Source of the DNA: Agromyces humi
GTDB lineage: Bacteria > Actinomycetota > Actinomycetes > Actinomycetales > Microbacteriaceae
Direction: 5' to 3'
Assembly (NCBI RefSeq): GCF_009720255.1
Contig: NZ_WJSP02000007.1
Location: 1-40,587, forward strand
Length of the DNA stretch: 40,587 nucleotides
The notes under the pieces were generated by a model, which worked only from the letters and a program-made list of their open reading frames with translations, searched no databases and was not told the origin of the DNA. Below, piece after piece: positions 25,504 through 33,147 of the stretch. A program made the translations under genes and the position numbers. The first letter of the stretch is position 1. Every line of letters starts with the position of its first letter.

Positions 25504-26211
25504 CTAGGGCGAGTCGAGGCAGGTGACTTGGGCGACCCAACTGTAGCCGTAGTCCCGGTTGCCGTACACGACCGGCGTGGCCTCGTACGCGATGACATCG
25601 CGGATCTCGATCGTCTCCGTGAAATCCGGAGCGAGGGCGTTCATGTCGTCGCTGAAACCGAGCGCCACCTGCATGGTCTCGCAGTCCGCTTCGGTGAACA
25701 GGGCATTCTGCCAGCACGCGCCGTCGAACTCGGTCGGGCACTGCGCGTCGTATCGGCCGTCGTAGTAGATCTCGAGCGCGGCGAAGAACGCGTAGTTCGT
25801 CTCACCCGACTGGTACCGATCCATCGAGGAGTCCTCGATGGCCTCCTGCGCGGTGGCGGCAGCCTGCGTCACGAGATTCACGGCACCGATCATCCCGAAC
25901 GTGATGAGCGCGAGGAGAGCGACACCACCGGCGACGATGCCGGCGATCGCCCCGCCCGACAGACTCCGCTTGCGCGGCAGTGCGCTCGCGGCATCCGTCG
26001 TCGACGCCGCGCCGGCCCCCTGCAACAGCACATGCCGCGCCGTCGCGAGCGTGCCCGCCCACTGCTCGGCCTCGCGTCGCTGCGTCGCATCCTGATATCG
26101 CGACGGATGCCGCGCCCAATACTCCTCGGAGTAGGCCCGCTCGACGAGCTCGACGGTCAGGGGCGCATCGTGGGGAATGCGCAGCACCTGCCGCGCCGAG
26201 ATCGGATCCAC
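25504..26211 (-). CDS. Membrane-anchored hypothetical protein with J-like N-terminal helices
   Basis: 235 residues if started at GTG 26211 (DPISARQVLRIP); the frame is open to 26268 with non-protein-like composition. Residues 1-65 (ARQVLRIPHDAPLTVELVERAY to TLATARHVLL) resemble a J-domain in helix order but lack the HPD motif. A membrane helix (GGAIAGIVAGGVALLALITFGMIGAVNLV) follows. The C-terminal extracytoplasmic part has four cysteines (CPTEFDGAC, DCETM, TCLDSP) that may form disulfides. Not recognised as a named family. The start is uncertain. Confidence 0.65.
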   Translation of the reverse strand: MDPISARQVLRIPHDAPLTVELVERAYSEEYWARHPSRYQDATQRREAEQWAGTLATARHVLLQGAGAASTTDAASALPRKRSLSGGAIAGIVAGGVALLALITFGMIGAVNLVTQAAATAQEAIEDSSMDRYQSGETNYAFFAALEIYYDGRYDAQCPTEFDGACWQNALFTEADCETMQVALGFSDDMNALAPDFTETIEIRDVIAYEATPVVYGNRDYGYSWVAQVTCLDSP

Positions 26212-26272
26212 AGGCCGATCTTGCCAGAAACGATCGACTCGACCGCACGACGGTCGCCGACCGGGCAAGGGC

Positions 26273-26285
26273 TATGGTCTGACTG
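26273..26285 (+). promoter_or_regulatory. Probable -10 element of a leaderless promoter
   Basis: TATGGT at 26273-26278 is followed seven bases later by the GTG start at 26286, which would put transcription start at the start codon. No clear -35 element. Confidence 0.4.
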
Positions 26286-26810
26286 GTGACCAGAGTCGTT
26301 CTGATGTGCGGGCCAGCGGGTTCAGGAAAGTCGACCGTCGCGAGGCGGCTAGAAGCGCAGGGCATGGTCCGCCTTTCATTCGACCAGGAAGCCTGGCGAC
26401 GCGGGATCCAGGCGATGCCCCTCCCGACCGACGTGCACGAGCAGATCGAGCAAGAGCTCCGTGCTCGCCTCCTCGCGCTCGTCGCGGCCGGCGCAGACGT
26501 GGTGCTCGACTTCTCGTTCTGGTCAAAGCGTGCCCGCCTCGAATATCGGGACTTGCTGCGCCCACTTGGAGTGGTGCCCGTGACGATCTATCTCGCGACG
26601 CCGCGAGCAGTCGCACTGGAACGGATGGAAGCGCGGAGTCAGGAGCACGCCGACGACTACGCGCTTCCCGCAGACGTCGCGGCCGAGTACTTCGACCACT
26701 TCGAGCCTCCGACCGCCGATGAAGGTCCGCTGATCGTCCTCGGTGCGGCGCCGGCGGCTCCCGAGCCGTCGCCGAGCACGCGCTCGCGGAACGTGCGCGT
26801 GGCCGAGTAG
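26286..26810 (+). CDS. P-loop kinase-like AAA-family ATPase
   Basis: 174 residues from GTG 26286. Walker A GPAGSGKST (9-17) is complete. A Walker B-like strand with DVVLDFSFWSKRARLEYRDLL (about 75-96) fits small zeta-toxin/shikimate-kinase-like P-loop phosphotransferases. RAVALERMEARSQEHADDYALP resembles the lid segment, and the C-terminus has FEPPTADEG. Such proteins are frequent in actinobacteria, with some related to aminoglycoside- or nucleoside-type kinases; the acceptor is unknown. No antitoxin gene is adjacent. Apparently leaderless, with a TATGGT -10 just upstream. Confidence 0.82.
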   Translation: MTRVVLMCGPAGSGKSTVARRLEAQGMVRLSFDQEAWRRGIQAMPLPTDVHEQIEQELRARLLALVAAGADVVLDFSFWSKRARLEYRDLLRPLGVVPVTIYLATPRAVALERMEARSQEHADDYALPADVAAEYFDHFEPPTADEGPLIVLGAAPAAPEPSPSTRSRNVRVAE

Positions 26811-26877
26811 GCGGCGGCAAGCCGGAACCAGTCGCCCACCGGGTTCTGGGGAGTCTGATCGGTCGTCGACCGCGATC

Positions 26878-26890
26878 ATTGTTGACCAAT
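26878..26890. promoter_or_regulatory. 13-bp AT-rich palindrome, copy 1
   Basis: ATTGTTGACCAAT; the symmetric core is ATTG...CAAT. A near-identical site begins 23 bp later. The form suggests a dimeric regulator site in the upstream region of the peptidase gene. Confidence 0.5.
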
Positions 26891-26900
26891 TCCGTGCTGG

Positions 26901-26913
26901 ATTGTTGATCAAT
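26901..26913. promoter_or_regulatory. 13-bp AT-rich palindrome, copy 2
   Basis: ATTGTTGATCAAT, differing from copy 1 only at the ninth base (C to T). The 23-bp centre-to-centre spacing (about two helical turns) would place two dimers on one face of the DNA. Confidence 0.5.
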
Positions 26914-26947
26914 CTCCGCAAGCACCGTAGGTTCCTTAGTGACCGCA

Positions 26948-26982
26948 GATATCCCGGAATCCACCGGAGCGGCCGGGATATC
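26948..26982. other. Ten-bp perfect inverted repeat (hairpin 1)
   Basis: GATATCCCGG at 26948-26957 and CCGGGATATC at 26973-26982 with a 15-base loop. It forms the first of two adjacent stems in the 312-bp space between the kinase and peptidase genes. It could terminate the kinase transcript or belong to the leader of the peptidase. Confidence 0.6.
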
Positions 26983-26986
26983 GGTG

Positions 26987-27019
26987 CGCCGTTCGGCCTT
27001 CCCACGAAGCCGAACGGCG
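26987..27019. other. Eleven-bp perfect inverted repeat (hairpin 2)
   Basis: CGCCGTTCGGC at 26987-26997 and GCCGAACGGCG at 27009-27019 with an 11-base loop, four bases after hairpin 1. No T-run follows. The remaining gap to 27122 shows only the ribosome site of the peptidase. Confidence 0.6.
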
Positions 27020-27122
27020 TGAGCGTCCGACGTCCCAGTACTCCATCAGGAGCGCCCATCACCCTCACGGGACAGCGTTGTCTGCAATCGGGAAAGCGCT
27101 ATCCTCGGACGGAAGGACCTCA

Positions 27123-29024
27123 GTGAAATCCAGAATTCTCGCCATCGCAGGCACGGTGGCCATCGCCGCACCGCTGGCACTCGGCACGGCCGGTGCCGCC
27201 AGCGCTGTCCCGACCGACAACCCGGCAGTCACGCTCGTCGACAACGCGACCGCGCCGATCTACGACTACGCCGACGCCATTCGCGAGACGGTATGGGTCA
27301 CCGCGCCCGACCTCGACGGTGACGGAGTCGAGGAGCGGATCGCCACCGACATCATCCGGCCCCACGAACTGGACGGCAACGCGCGGGTCCCGATCATCAT
27401 GGACGCCAGCCCGTACTACCTGAGCTCGGGACGTGGCAACGAGGCCGAGCGCAAGGAGTACGACGCCGACGGCAACCTCGTCAAGTTCCCGCTGTACTAC
27501 GACAACTACTTCGTGCCCCGCGGCTACGCCTATGTCGCCGTCGACATGGCCGGCACCGCCCGTTCGACCGGCTGCACCGACGAGGGCGGCCGCTCCGACA
27601 TCGAGTCGGTCAAGGCAGTCGTCGAGTGGCTGGGCGGCAAGGGCGTCGCGTATGACGCCGCCGGCGCGGTCGTCGACGCAGACTGGAGCAACGGCAAGAC
27701 CGGCATGATCGGCAAGTCCTATGACGGGACGCTCGCCAACGGTGTCGCTGCCACCGGCGTCGACGGCTTGAAGACGATCGTGCCGATCAGCGCGATCAGC
27801 TCGTGGTACGACTACAACCGCTGGCAGGGCGCGGTGAAGTCCAACAACTACCCGAGCAGCCTGTCCCGGTCCGTCGCATCCAATCGGACCATCGCCACCG
27901 ACTGCTCGGCGCGGCTGAACTGGATGAACGCCAACGACGGTGATGAGACCGGTGCCTACACCGACTTCTGGGCCGAGCGCGACTACCGGGAGGGCACCTA
28001 CTACGACGTGTCCCAGGTGAAGGCCAGCGTGTTCATCGTGCACGGACTGCAGGACACCAACGTCAAGACGATGAATGCCTCGAAGTGGTGGGACGACCTC
28101 GGCGAGCAGGGCGTCGTCCGCAAGATGTGGCTCACCCGCCTCGGGCACGTGGACCCCTTCGACTCCGAGCGTTCCCTGTGGGTCGACACCCTCCACCGGT
28201 GGTTCGACCACGAGCTCATGGACATCGACAACGGCATCGACCGTGAGCCCGCCGTGAGCGTGGAGACCGCGCCGAACCAGTGGGAGCAGTCACCGACCTG
28301 GCCGATCTCGTCGGCCCGCACCCAGACGCTGAACCTTCACTCCGACGGCACGCTCATGCTGGGCAGGCAGGACCGCTCCACGGCCAGCTACGTCAACTCC
28401 ACGTCGCTGAGCGAGGCGAACGCGGTCAAGATCGGCGACAACGCCAACCGGCTCCAGTTCCTCACCGGTACGACCAAGCACGACGTCCGGATCTCGGGAA
28501 CGCCGACGCTCGACCTCGACGTCACGCACGGCGCTCCGGTCGGACAGGTGTCGGTCATGCTGGTCGACTACGGCGTGATGGACCGCGTCAGCACCTCCGG
28601 CGACGGCGCCCAGACGCTGGGCACGGAGTCCTGCTGGGGTCCGGCGACCGCAACGGATGACGCCTGCTACTACGACGTCGCCAAGCGCCTCGCGAGCACC
28701 GAACTGCAGGTACTGGCCCGCGGCTGGGCACGCCTGGATGGGGCCGGCAACCACAAGGTCACCGTCGAACTGGCTGCCAACGACGTCGTCGTCCCGGCAG
28801 GTCACCAGCTCGGCCTCGTGATCAGCGGCAGCCGCAACGGCGTCCTCGCGGTCGACACGGCGGCGACGACCTATACGGTCAGCCTCAGCGGTTCGAAGCT
28901 GAACCTTCCCGTCTCGGGTCCGATGGCCGGGTTCGGCCCAGGGCACCTGACCGCGAAGGACACCGAGAACCTGAGTCCGGGAACCCTGGCCAACCTCGAC
29001 GAGACGGTGTGGCCCGGTAACTGA
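27123..29024 (+). CDS. Secreted Xaa-Pro dipeptidyl-peptidase (S15 family)
   Basis: 633 residues from GTG 27123, with GGAAGGA five bases upstream. A Sec signal peptide (VKSRILAIAGTVAIAAPLALG, probable cleavage after ASA28) sends it outside. The alpha/beta-hydrolase domain has Ser199 in MIGKSYDGTL, Asp311 in VHGLQDTNVK and His342 in RLGHVDPF, the S15 catalytic triad. The C-terminal X-Pro-type galactose-binding-like beta domain (about 400-633) contains VTHGAPVGQVSVMLVDYG and QLGLVISGSRNG. It should release Xaa-Pro dipeptides from peptides outside the cell. The length matches secreted actinobacterial members. It has an unusually structured upstream region and a strong hairpin terminator. Confidence 0.93.
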   Translation: MKSRILAIAGTVAIAAPLALGTAGAASAVPTDNPAVTLVDNATAPIYDYADAIRETVWVTAPDLDGDGVEERIATDIIRPHELDGNARVPIIMDASPYYLSSGRGNEAERKEYDADGNLVKFPLYYDNYFVPRGYAYVAVDMAGTARSTGCTDEGGRSDIESVKAVVEWLGGKGVAYDAAGAVVDADWSNGKTGMIGKSYDGTLANGVAATGVDGLKTIVPISAISSWYDYNRWQGAVKSNNYPSSLSRSVASNRTIATDCSARLNWMNANDGDETGAYTDFWAERDYREGTYYDVSQVKASVFIVHGLQDTNVKTMNASKWWDDLGEQGVVRKMWLTRLGHVDPFDSERSLWVDTLHRWFDHELMDIDNGIDREPAVSVETAPNQWEQSPTWPISSARTQTLNLHSDGTLMLGRQDRSTASYVNSTSLSEANAVKIGDNANRLQFLTGTTKHDVRISGTPTLDLDVTHGAPVGQVSVMLVDYGVMDRVSTSGDGAQTLGTESCWGPATATDDACYYDVAKRLASTELQVLARGWARLDGAGNHKVTVELAANDVVVPAGHQLGLVISGSRNGVLAVDTAATTYTVSLSGSKLNLPVSGPMAGFGPGHLTAKDTENLSPGTLANLDETVWPGN

Positions 29025-29079
29025 CGCGCTGCAGGGAGGCGCACGCCGCTCGTCGGCGACCAGGCCCGCTCAGGGAGCT

Positions 29080-29111
29080 CAGCGGCACACGGCCGGTTCC
29101 GTGTGCCGCTG
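29080..29111. terminator. Strong bidirectional hairpin terminator
   Basis: CAGCGGCACACGG at 29080-29092 and CCGTGTGCCGCTG at 29099-29111 are perfect 13-base reverse complements with a six-base loop. It lies between the convergent peptidase and PCD-VOC genes. Confidence 0.8.
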
Positions 29112-29156
29112 GGCTTCGGGGCCGGACCTGCACGCCTCCGTCGAGACGTACGACTG

Positions 29157-29870
29157 CTACGAACCGCTCACGCCCGCAGCGGACACGTCGACGCAGATGA
29201 CTCCCTCGTTGCCGTCCTGATCGGCGATCACCGTGAGGGATGGCGCATCGCTGTCATCGATGACGGTCCCGCCGGCGGCGAGAGCGGCGGCCACGCGTTG
29301 CTCGGCAACCTCGGGCGCCACGTAGACCTCGACGTGGAACCGCTGACGCCGGGCCTCATGGTCATCGGCTTCGCCGAACCACAGGTTCGGCACTCGTCCC
29401 GTGGCGTCGCGGATCTCGTCGCTCGGGGTCCCGCGCCCCTGGGACTCGGCGCTGCCGGTCAGGAGGGCGGCCCACACCGGCGCGATGGTCGCGGAGTGGG
29501 CCGTGTCGAGACCGAACTCGATGTCGCTCACCGAGGCCGGCTCGGCGACGACCTCGTGGTCTGCGGCGATCTCGGTGATCCGTCGCGCGAGGTCGATGTC
29601 CTGCTGGGTCACCCATTCGACGACATGTTCAGCGCCCTCGTCGTCGCGGTAGATGGCGTCATCGCTGACGAGCTTGAGGTCGACGTAGCCATTGCCCATC
29701 GACACCCGCGGGTGATGGCCGAGGGCGTCGCCCGCCTCGCCCACCGCGACGACGAACCGTGCGCCGGTGCCGAAGTCGTCGACCACGTACCGGGCATGAA
29801 GCCCTTGGGCCAGCTTGCGCCAGTCGGTAAGATTTTCCGCGGCGATCTGTTCGCCCTTCAGCATGTCCAT
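29157..29870 (-). CDS. Pterin-carbinolamine-dehydratase-like / VOC (glyoxalase) fusion protein
   Basis: 237 residues from ATG 29870. Residues 1-95 match pterin-4a-carbinolamine dehydratase: WRKLAQGLHARYVVDDF, then the catalytic HHP (52-54) in GDALGHHPRVSMGNGYVDLKLVS and a helix QQDIDLARRITEIA. Residues about 110-237 form a VOC domain (DIEFGLDTAHSATIAPVWAALL, NLWFGEADD, RFHVEVYV, ADQDGNEGVICVDV). Both halves appear intact. Stand-alone PCD recycles pterin cofactor; the fused form is common in actinobacteria but its role is not known. The palindrome AACCATGGTT at 29884-29893 lies just before the start. Confidence 0.88.
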   Translation of the reverse strand: MDMLKGEQIAAENLTDWRKLAQGLHARYVVDDFGTGARFVVAVGEAGDALGHHPRVSMGNGYVDLKLVSDDAIYRDDEGAEHVVEWVTQQDIDLARRITEIAADHEVVAEPASVSDIEFGLDTAHSATIAPVWAALLTGSAESQGRGTPSDEIRDATGRVPNLWFGEADDHEARRQRFHVEVYVAPEVAEQRVAAALAAGGTVIDDSDAPSLTVIADQDGNEGVICVDVSAAGVSGS

Positions 29871-30013
29871 GGACGCGGAGTCTAACCATGGTTCAGCGCA
29901 GCGGCACCCGCGCGGGCATCGGAGTCCACGCCACCGCGGCGGTCATCGGTGCGTTCGTGACGGGCTGACTCGAGCCCGACTCGACGCCGTCGCGAGTCCC
30001 ACGGGAACCGGCG

Positions 30014-30601
30014 TCAGCCGAGCGCCGGTGCGACCGTCGTGCGCATCACGGTCTTGCTCTTGCCGATGTGGCGCTCGAACGTGAATCCGGCCTTCTCGAA
30101 CATGGCCCTCGTGCCGTTGTGAAGGAACGAGGACGACGTCTTCTTGCCGGGGACCAGCTCGTTGGGGAAGGACACGACCTCGCCCCCGCCGGCCTGCGCG
30201 ATCAGCTCGAGCGCTCCATCCAGCGCCTCCCGTGCCACGCCCGACCGGCGGTGGTCTCGGTCGACGAAGAAGCACGTGATGCGCCACGGTGCCGGCTTGG
30301 TCTCGCCCGCGTCGTACTGCTTGCGGTGGTAGATGTTCGGCAGTTCGAGCGGACTGCCGTATTCGCACCACGCGATCGCATCGTCGCCGTCGAAGACGAG
30401 CGCGGCGTGCGCGACGCCCTCCGCGACCAATCGCTGCTTGAACGTGGGCCGGTCGTACTCGTCCTTCACGGTGTGTTCCGTGTCGTCGTGGAAATACGAG
30501 CAGTAGCACCCGCCCCAGACCCCGTTGTGCTTCTGCGCGAGCGCGAGCCAGGCCGGGAAGGTCTCGAGGGTGAGTGGCTTGATCACGTGCGACGTCGTCA
30601 C
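30014..30601 (-). CDS. GNAT-family N-acetyltransferase
   Basis: 195 residues from GTG 30601, favoured because GAGG lies five bases upstream; an in-frame GTG at 30658 would add 19 residues. The acetyl-CoA binding region is ITCFFVDRDHRRSGVAREALDGALELIAQAGG (RRSGVA is the family Q/R-x-x-G-x-A loop), with AALVFDGDDAIAWCEYGSP as the preceding beta strands and FEKAGFTFERHIGKSKTVMRT at the end. The N-terminus with GGCYCSYFHDDTEH is characteristic of a particular uncharacterised actinobacterial subgroup. Acceptor unknown. Divergent from the DUF1992 gene. Confidence 0.87.
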   Translation of the reverse strand: MTTSHVIKPLTLETFPAWLALAQKHNGVWGGCYCSYFHDDTEHTVKDEYDRPTFKQRLVAEGVAHAALVFDGDDAIAWCEYGSPLELPNIYHRKQYDAGETKPAPWRITCFFVDRDHRRSGVAREALDGALELIAQAGGGEVVSFPNELVPGKKTSSSFLHNGTRAMFEKAGFTFERHIGKSKTVMRTTVAPALG

Positions 30602-30825
30602 GTCGACCTCGCCGCTCGGGTCGATCCGAGTGGTCGACCTCGGCGGATCACCCTGCACTCGCGTTCCATGCCGTCATCCTGCCAGCATCACCGGGGGATG
30701 TCACCGCTCTCATCGCGCCCCCGAAGGGCGCCCGGTCATCCGGGCACCACGACCCGATCGCCGGGGCGCAATTCGGCGTCGTATCGTGGAAGACGGGAAA
30801 TCCGACGCCGCGAGGGAGGTCGAGG

Positions 30826-31422
30826 ATGAGCGAGGATCCCCAGCGCGCCGCGTCGCAGTACCGGCTCGATCGACTCGCCCGGGAAGAGGCGATCGCCCGC
30901 GGCGAAGAGCCCGATGTCGCCGACGCGGCATCCGAGTCACCTCGATCGTTCACGCAGGCCGAGCGGTCGGCGTATGTGGAGAACGCGATCCAGCAGGCCA
31001 TCAGGCGCGGCGAGTTCGACAACCTCCCCGGCGCCGGAAAGCCGCTCGAGGGCTTGACCGGGCAGCACGACCCTGACTGGTGGATTCGTCGCAAGATCGA
31101 GCGCGAGCAACTGACCGGATTGGGTCCGCCCGCGCTCACCCTGCGAGTCGAGAGCGCCCAGCTCGAGGCCACCCTCGACCGAATGCACCGCGAATCCGAG
31201 GTGCGCGAGGCAGTCGAGGACTTCAACCGGAGGGTGATCGAGGCGCGCCGCCAGCTGCTCGGCGGCCCGCCCGTCGTGACCCCGACTCGGGATCCCGGCG
31301 ACGAGATCCGTGCATGGCGCGAGCGTCGCGATGCCCGACACCGCGAGAAGACCGCGGAGCGAGAACAACTCGAGCGGCAGCAGAAGACGGCACGACCTCG
31401 GTGGTGGCGCCGTCGCGGCTGA
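30826..31422 (+). CDS. DUF1992 (DnaJ homologue subfamily C28-like) protein
   Basis: 198 residues from ATG 30826, preceded by GAGGGAGG. The DUF1992 block is AYVENAIQQAIRRGEFDNLPGAGKPLEGLTGQHDPDWWIRRKIERE (about 50-94), typical of DNAJC28-like proteins that lack a J-domain in bacteria. The remainder is a charged helical region (EATLDRMHRESEVREAVEDFNRRVIEARR) likely forming a coiled coil, ending in a basic WWRRRG. No membrane segment. TATCGT at 30782-30787 may be the -10 element. Function unknown; family call firm. Confidence 0.9.
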   Translation: MSEDPQRAASQYRLDRLAREEAIARGEEPDVADAASESPRSFTQAERSAYVENAIQQAIRRGEFDNLPGAGKPLEGLTGQHDPDWWIRRKIEREQLTGLGPPALTLRVESAQLEATLDRMHRESEVREAVEDFNRRVIEARRQLLGGPPVVTPTRDPGDEIRAWRERRDARHREKTAEREQLERQQKTARPRWWRRRG

Positions 31423-31505
31423 GGGCGACGGAGACCGGCGCGGGTGGGCTAGCGGCTCGCTTCCGCGCCGTCGTCGTCCCGGCCCCAGCAGACGGACGCC
31501 GAAGC

Positions 31506-31919
31506 TCAGCCCGCGCGAGGGGTGAGCTGCAGGACGGGGATCCGGCGATCGGTCTTCGTGAGGTACTCGCCGAATTGCGGCTCCTCGGCTGCGATGGCGC
31601 TGTAGGCGTCCCGCCACTCGTCGCCCGTGATCTCGGTCGCCGTCACCGGCACGGTCACCACCTCGCCGTCCACGAGCGCTTCGATCTCGAACGACGGGTT
31701 CGCCCGCAGGTTGTGGTACCAGGCAGGGTTCTCCGGCGTGCCACCCTTCGACGCCACCACCCGCCAGCCGTGCTCGTTCCGGAAGCCGACCACTGGGTTC
31801 AGACGCGTCTCGCCGGACTTCGCCCCGATGGAGTGCAGGACGATCAGCTTGGGACCCCAGTAGTTCTCGGTGCCCTTGCTGCTGCGAAATTCTTCGATGA
31901 CGTCGTCATTCCATCCCAT
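31506..31919 (-). CDS. Deazaflavin (F420)-dependent nitroreductase, DDN family
   Basis: 137 residues from ATG 31919. The split beta-barrel DDN pattern is complete: GWNDDVIEEFRSSKG, PKLIVLHSIGAKSGETRLNPVVGF (F420-phosphate region), WRVVASKGGTPENPAWYHNLRANPSFEIEA and VVTVPVTATEITGDEWRDAY. The family uses F420H2 to reduce quinones or nitroaromatics; the best-studied relative is mycobacterial Ddn. The presence of one indicates that the host makes or uses F420. Convergent with the DUF1992 gene; no partner gene seen. Confidence 0.92.
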   Translation of the reverse strand: MGWNDDVIEEFRSSKGTENYWGPKLIVLHSIGAKSGETRLNPVVGFRNEHGWRVVASKGGTPENPAWYHNLRANPSFEIEALVDGEVVTVPVTATEITGDEWRDAYSAIAAEEPQFGEYLTKTDRRIPVLQLTPRAG

Positions 31920-32092
31920 GTGAGCGTCAACGCGGGCGCAGGCTGGAATCTTCCGAGTCCTGCCGACCAGTCGCTGCCGCAGAACGGGCCGCTCACTCGG
32001 TGATCGTGCCGGTGAAGACCTCTCGACCCGAGTCGGGACAGGCCGATCGCCGCGATCGCGACGACCACCCTGGTCATGACCGGATGCCGCCG

Positions 32093-32341
32093 CTACACCT
32101 CTTGGCCGAAGAACGCCGCGATGCGCCGCTGCCAGGCCACGAGGACGCGAGGGGATCGTGCCGACGTGCGGTCTCGCGCCTGGCCGGACCGGCCGCGACC
32201 GGCGACTGCGCCCTGCGCCGCACGGCCGTGACGGGCCTTGCCCTGGTGCCCCGCCGGGCGGTCCTCGTGTTCGGCAACCCCAGCGAGGCGATGGGTCGCC
32301 TGGTGCAGCGTCTCGACGAGCGAGTGGTGGTCAGTCATCAT
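32093..32341 (-). CDS. Short unknown protein divergent from tetR-like gene
   Basis: 82 residues from ATG 32341 (a second ATG follows at 32338), with AGAGGAAG seven bases upstream. It starts MTDHHSLVETLHQATHRLAGVAEHEDR, becomes Gly/Arg/Ala-rich, and ends VLVAWQRRIAAFFGQEV. Not recognised. Third positions are mostly G/C as in real genes here, and the ribosome site is good. The tetO-like operators at 32385-32424 lie 44 bases upstream, so it is probably the regulated target of the divergent repressor. In the classical arrangement that target is an efflux pump or monooxygenase; this frame is far shorter, so it may be a remnant. Confidence 0.5.
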   Translation of the reverse strand: MMTDHHSLVETLHQATHRLAGVAEHEDRPAGHQGKARHGRAAQGAVAGRGRSGQARDRTSARSPRVLVAWQRRIAAFFGQEV

Positions 32342-32384
32342 CGGTCACTTCCTCTTCGTCGCGGTCTCTCACCGATCGATGGCA

Positions 32385-32401
32385 CTCTATCACCGATAGA
32401 G
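32385..32401. promoter_or_regulatory. tetO-like operator 1
   Basis: CTCTATCACCGATAGAG: perfect 7-bp arms around a 3-bp centre, matching the classical tet operator core CTATCA-x-TGATAG in form and nearly in sequence. It lies between the short divergent gene and the repressor gene. Confidence 0.75.
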
Positions 32402-32407
32402 GCATTG

Positions 32408-32424
32408 CTCAATCATTGATAGAG
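32408..32424. promoter_or_regulatory. tetO-like operator 2
   Basis: CTCAATCATTGATAGAG: one mismatch between the arms (CTCAATC against GATAGAG), centre ATT. The centre lies 23 bp from operator 1 and 21 bases upstream of the preferred repressor start, the double-operator arrangement of tet genes. Confidence 0.75.
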
Positions 32425-32444
32425 TGACGCAGGAGGTGGGGCCG

Positions 32445-33077
32445 GTGGCATTGGACAAGCGGCAGATCGTCACCGAGGCGCTCGCCCTGCTCGACGCCGA
32501 CGGCCTCGACGGGGTGACGCTGCGCAAGCTCGCGGCGCGCCTCGGCGTGCAGCAGCCCACCCTGTACTGGCACCTGCCCAACAAGGCGGCCCTGATCACG
32601 GCGATCGCCGACGCCATCCTCGAACACGAGTTCCCCGAGATGACGCCGCCGAAGCCCGAAGAACGCTGGGAGCACTGGCTGACGGGCCTGGCGGAGCGGT
32701 TGCGCCGCGCGCTCCTCGCCCATCCCGACGGCGCTCGGATCATCTCCACGTCGCAGGCGTCCCTGAGGATGGCCGCCATCTCGGAACTCGCGATCAGCAC
32801 CCTGGTCGCCCGTGACGTTCCCCTGCGACAGGCGCGCCTGATCGTCCTGACCGTGGAGCACTTCACCGTCGGCCACGTCCTGGAGGAACAGTCGGGCCCG
32901 GCCACCGCGGGCTCCACCCAGGATTTCGACCTGGAGGCCTTCGCGAACGCCTACCCGACGGTCATCGCCGGCATCGCCGAGTACTTCCAGGACGACCGCA
33001 CGCCCGATGACCTGTTCCGCGACTGCTTGGGCGTGATCATCCGAGGCGCAGCCGTGACGGCCGGCCTGACCTCCTGA
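32445..33077 (+). CDS. TetR-class transcriptional repressor (TetR_C domain)
   Basis: 210 residues from GTG 32445, with AGGAGG eight bases upstream; the frame is open from GTG 32424, but that would overlap operator 2. The HTH DGVTLRKLAARLGVQQPTLYWHLPNKAALITAIADAIL is very close to that of Tn10/pSC101 TetR ([23 protein letters not shown]). The C-terminal core has WEHWLTGLAERLRRALLAHPDGARI and EHFTVGHVLEEQSG, matching the TetR_C drug-binding region. It should bind the two adjacent tetO-like sites and repress itself and the divergent gene. Ligand unknown; no tetracycline pump is adjacent. Confidence 0.9.
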   Translation: MALDKRQIVTEALALLDADGLDGVTLRKLAARLGVQQPTLYWHLPNKAALITAIADAILEHEFPEMTPPKPEERWEHWLTGLAERLRRALLAHPDGARIISTSQASLRMAAISELAISTLVARDVPLRQARLIVLTVEHFTVGHVLEEQSGPATAGSTQDFDLEAFANAYPTVIAGIAEYFQDDRTPDDLFRDCLGVIIRGAAVTAGLTS

Positions 33078-33146
33078 CCGACGCCGGCACCGACGCCGGC
33101 ACGAGCGTCGAGCGGATGCCGCGTGCGCCCCGCACCGACGCACGCG
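33078..33146. terminator. Hairpin terminator and 12-bp tandem repeat between convergent genes
   Basis: CGCGTGCG at 33120-33127 and CGCACGCG at 33139-33146 form a perfect 8-bp stem with an 11-base loop between the TetR and M20 genes. Just after the TetR stop the 12-mer CCGACGCCGGCA is repeated exactly twice (33078-33089 and 33090-33101). Confidence 0.6.
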
Positions 33147-33147
33147 T

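Noticed and set aside
26286-26810. Zeta-type toxin of a toxin-antitoxin pair
   Set aside because: The P-loop is similar, but no antitoxin-like small gene is adjacent and the gene has its own leaderless promoter.
27078-27122. Upstream ATG as start of the dipeptidyl-peptidase
   Set aside because: GTG 27123 has the ribosome site at the right distance and begins a normal signal peptide; the ATG would put 15 polar residues ahead of it.
33078-33101. Minisatellite or attachment site
   Set aside because: Only two 12-bp units directly after a stop codon; no integrase or junction evidence nearby.
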